Positions 60,396 to 64,000 of a stretch of 64,000 bases of DNA are shown in pieces. Source of the DNA: Blasia pusilla. Taxonomy: Eukaryota > Marchantiophyta > Marchantiopsida > Blasiales. Both the position numbers and the translations under genes were made by a program. Within the stretch, counting starts at the first letter, position 1, and each line of letters starts with the position of its first letter. The notes below the pieces were generated by a model, which made no database searches, had not been told where the DNA came from, and was given only the letters and a program-made list of their open reading frames with translations. The DNA is taken from the NCBI GenBank assembly GCA_050084515.1, contig CM114271.1:62682001-62746000 (forward strand), read 5' to 3'.

Positions 60396-61290
60396 CCCAT
60401 CAGTTTCTCTCAGGTCGATTTTAAATCAAACTTGCTACGATTATTCGTAACCCCGGCTCCACCGACTAGAGGACGGGGTTTGGAGAACCCCTCTTCTAGT
60501 GTCCACACATAGGCGTTTTGAAACCTGAAAGGAGTCAAGGTACGGTTAATTAAGTGGTAAACGGGAACATACTAGTCTTATTATTATAATATCTAGTTTA
60601 TTCTTCAATTGCACTCTCCCACATACTACCTGGCACGACGATCGAAGAGCTACTCCGATGATATTACTGGACTCTACCCAGGCTACTCCTATCCGAGAAG
60701 CAATTTTTGTTTTAGAGTAAGTTTTTGTCTGCCAAACATTTTCTAAAATTTCGCGACAAACTTTAAATCTTGATGCAAACATATGAAATTTAATTTGTTT
60801 TTTTAGCCATTGCGGATAACGGGAATCGAAAATTTTTGTCCGTCGGATGGCTTCATCCGACGGCTCATTACGAGACACGGAGATCAACGTACTGGACATC
60901 CGGGCTATCAAAACACGACCACACCTTATGCCCCAGTGAATATCGAACGATGTCCTGCATTTCCCGGTCAAACCTCAGTTAACTGTAAGAGTGGGAGAGA
61001 GAGGGCAGGAGGACTTCATAAATTTTTTTAATCCACTTTATTTGGAGTCAAATTTTGGCGAAGACTTCGTCGTCGCAAACATGTGGAAAAGGAATGCTGT
61101 GCTCTCGTTTCCACACAGTATTATGTGACATAAAATATTGCAAGGAAAGTCGACTAAATGCGAACTTTTCGGTGACACGGTCTGTCCGTCGGATATTCAC
61201 GAGACGTTCCATCGAGAGAAAATAGCCCAACGTGCGGGAGAAAAATTGCTCTTGGGTGAAGCTACACATCATCACGGATCACCCTCTATG
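60396..61290. other. Intergenic, no gene seen
   Basis: The minus-strand frame at 60546-60971 (141 codons) shows no recognisable motif. No other structure is evident. Confidence 0.4.
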
Positions 61291-61292
61291 AC

Positions 61293-61330
61293 TATGATCT
61301 ATTAAGGTGGAGTCACCTTAATAGATCATA
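61293..61330. repeat. Inverted repeat, 17-bp perfect arms
   Basis: Arms TATGATCTATTAAGGTG and CACCTTAATAGATCATA flank a GAGT loop. Confidence 0.95.
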
Positions 61331-61699
61331 AACTCCGCTACCATGGAAACCAAAAGTCCAACTGTACTCCGGTGTTCCTCACTTCACAGCAATGGGACCA
61401 AATCTAGTGATCAACGACAACCTCCTACTTGGGCTTCTTCTAGATGTGGCTAACTTGCACTTTCCCTCTCATAGAGCGGTCCCATCATCCACCACTCAAC
61501 TGCAATTAGTGGTATCACCCATGTTTGAGATTTCTCAAAATGAAATGGAGGCCGTTCATTTCTTGAGTTTCAAGCTCAAACAACCAAAGAAGCAAAAGGA
61601 GAAGGGAAAAACAAGACTTGAGTAAAAGGAGATGGGATACCATTGCACAAGTACAAAGAGGAACACCAAGGTAACACTCGGAGAGGTCAAAGGGAAAGG

Positions 61700-62230
61700 G
61701 GGATCCCCTACAAACTAAACTCACCAACATCGGAAATAATATCAACCATACCTAAAGGAACATGGCTACCACTAAAAGGGCCTCTAGCAATTGCTTCTCC
61801 AACGCCTAAGCCTATTTGAGAAGCCCATTGACATAGGCACGATGCAAAGCAATGGGGATTCGTTGGCTATAAGTATAGGAGCGTTATAGTTAAGGACAGC
61901 CCTTTTTTTAATAGAGATAGTGAGCGCAATTAGTGAGGAAAGTGTTAATCATCTCTGCCATAGCCTCATACATCTCTATGGCTAGTGGGATAAATTAATT
62001 TTCGTGGTGAAGACCACTATAAAGTTGAATCTTATTTGCCACAACTACTCCCTTATGCCATCATGTGTGCCCCAATAGACTCTCGCGTAGGATCTGTAAC
62101 TACAATATTCATCATCAACTTCCCATGTCAATGATGTCATGTACATATGAATACAAATTAGGAACTTTCCATGGATTCGTACCCTCTTCACATGATATCC
62201 CGCAAAACATCATGTATAAAAATTCCCTGA
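61700..62230 (-). pseudogene. Second copy of the retroelement relic, empty MITE site
   Basis: The minus strand reads VVTDPTRESIGAHMMA and then stops, aligning with VVTNPTREAIRAQVVA at 37.65/36.93 kb. The DNA upstream and downstream (61.75-62.0 kb) also matches 36.6-36.85 kb. It lacks the 708-bp insertion found in the other copy and carries its own stops. Confidence 0.5.
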
Positions 62231-62840
62231 CAAAATAGTAGACAACGAGCAAAATTATTTTTTGGATAAACCAACTGCATCTTTACGAAAGATTTTTGTC
62301 TTCTGGGCGACTCCTTTGGGAAATCCTAGCTTCTCTCAACCAAAGCTTTCTTTCCAAGTCATTAAGACCCTTTCATCAACTTTTCTCCACACACATTCCT
62401 CCAAAAGAGATGCCTACTCATACTTCTACCCCATCCTCCAATGACTTTATTCTCCTCAAAATTCCCTTCTTCCATTCAAATTTTACAAAGTTCTCAACAA
62501 CAAAGAAAAATTGTGAGAGAAAAAAAAAACTTATGGAAAACTCACACTAGGCATTATAACGAACCTCCAACATACCAGATGACCTAATCCATCTAAAGAG
62601 CTTCATGTAATCTAAAAATAGATCAACTTTGTTATATAAGAATATGCTACCACCATAGTTCTCTCAGTATATGTCTAGTATGAAAATCTATATTCCATCA
62701 ATGTCATATAATTATGAATCATTTTGCCATCTAAGTTGGGACTAATCACTTAAACTTCTCCTCAAGTTCTTGTATAAGCAGGTTAGTCAAATTACTTCTA
62801 CAAGTAAAGAGGTGGATATTTTCTTCCAAATGGTAAGGAA

Positions 62841-62888
62841 TTTTGTCTTCAATTCGAACTTCTTGAGAAGTTTGAATTGAAGACAAAA
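62841..62888. repeat. Near-perfect 48-bp palindrome
   Basis: Two 23-nt arms (starting TTTTGTCTTCAATTC and ending GAATTGAAGACAAAA) with one mismatch flank TG. Confidence 0.93.
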
Positions 62889-64000
62889 CAATTTCAAAAT
62901 CTGCATATATCCTTCATTCCATGACCTATTATCATCCTTGGATTACTTAATCTTTTCCCATATGGTTCTAAGATTTTCATTGATAACACACTTTATGGGA
63001 AGTTCACAATCATTTGCAATCTCAAATAAAAATACTTTTAGTTTTCTCACACATGCTCTAACCCAACCTCCAAATTTCTCATTCATATTCATATTTGAAG
63101 GAGAAAGAATTCTTATATGGTTAAAAAAGGTTATGTGAAATTTTTTGGAGAGGTATCTTAAAATGATGGAAAATAGACTATTGTAGACGCTATCTATGAT
63201 AAATTTGGTAAGATATCGTAGATGCTTCATCATAAATTTTTTCTTTTTTTCATTGATGACTTGAGTGGAATATGAATGACCTTCGTACAGTATATTCTCC
63301 TTATTCGAGCAAGAATCTTAAGATGTGGAATTTTATTTATCTCATTATGTAGGATAATATATTTATTATTAGTTGGAGAGCATACAATGCAAGTACTCTT
63401 CAAGATTATTATCAATTTTGATTAAACCTCTACTTGTAGACTAGAAACCAACAATGATAGGCATGCGGGCTTTTGAACGTCCACATGTCGTTTGGCTTAT
63501 GGTCCTATCAATATGATCTTTTTAAAGTGGATGGAATGATTTCATTTATTTTTGGATGATCCCAATGAAATCAAAAGCCTTGGAGTACCTATGAAAAATC
63601 ACTAAATTCACTAAATTCACTAAATATCCATCAACAAACATTTCCTTACTAGTTTATGGAGGTGGGTGCGGTTCATATGCCTTTATACATTGATTTGAGA
63701 GATACTTTTATTTCATTTTCATCTACCCTAATGAGTAAGAGTATAAAGTTTAGAAATCTTATTTTACCAACATATGGAAATGATTCTTAATGGTTTCATT
63801 ATATAAAAAATTTCAAAGATATGTCTATTTTAATACCACAAAATAGAGATTTTGATGAAAAATATAGACTTCCACTTTCATTTCTAGAGATAAGAAATTC
63901 TTAATAATTTCTAACTTAAAGAAATTTATCTTATGAATTTCTCATTGGAAATTGGGATTGTTTGAAAATATCATCTAATAAATATATATTATGTATAAGA
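62889..64000. other. Intergenic, AT-rich, no gene seen
   Basis: Short AT-rich frames only; nothing further is supported up to the window end. Confidence 0.45.

Noticed and set aside
60546-60971. 141-codon minus-strand frame
   Set aside because: No motif, homology impression or splice context; compatible with chance in mid-GC DNA.

Overview
The window looks like nuclear DNA of a land plant, with a bryophyte as the likeliest source. It has spliced genes with GT/AG introns of about 100 to 3,400 bp, a plant-type aldo-keto reductase, AT-rich intergenic DNA full of decayed transposons, and no operons or bacterial ribosome-binding sites. No rRNA, tRNA, CRISPR array or replication origin was recognised. 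The lineage is an inference; no search was possible.

Region by region: 1-5.8 kb holds a decayed multi-segment coding region on the minus strand, flanked by two clusters of an unusual ~30-bp palindrome (arms TGCAACCCGTCGGA). 7.1-10.5 kb is an intact five-exon aldo-keto reductase of the plant AKR4/codeinone-reductase-like type, on the plus strand. 13.4-16.4 kb contains a broken retrotransposon gag with two zinc knuckles and a 544-bp hAT-like MITE with a perfect 8-bp target duplication. 36-38 kb and 61.7-62.2 kb are two copies of one retroelement relic; the first is interrupted by a second hAT-like MITE with a perfect 8-bp duplication, and the other copy shows the empty site. 54-64 kb is otherwise mostly non-coding, with several long perfect or near-perfect palindromes.

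The most interesting content is a divergent gene cluster at 18.8-53.9 kb that I do not recognise as a described family. Manual splicing reconstructs four copies of one protein module. In order, a module has a disordered acidic or Pro-rich segment, an (A/S)R-x-AVA-like helix region, a cysteine exon with the signature H-C-x3-C-x(8,9)-C-C-W-x2-K-F, and then one or two divergent TALE-type homeodomains with the PYP/NPY loop. Exons recur with the same lengths and phases: 153-162 nt for the Cys exon, 86 nt for helix 1, 91 nt for each PYP exon, and an 18-30 nt microexon between the homeodomains. On the minus strand two modules are spliced in frame into one 15-exon gene (33903 to 18831, 1015 aa predicted). 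On the plus strand two modules form two adjacent genes: 44546-47903, ending after one homeodomain, and 48632-53868, with two homeodomains and 362 aa.

The last homeodomain of the minus gene (W956 to R993) resembles yeast MAT alpha-2 and TALE proteins. Most other copies have lost the DNA-contacting Asn51 but keep Arg53. This suggests a rapidly diverging, tandemly and invertedly duplicated family of multi-homeodomain regulators. Function is unknown; a regulatory or dimerisation role is inference only.
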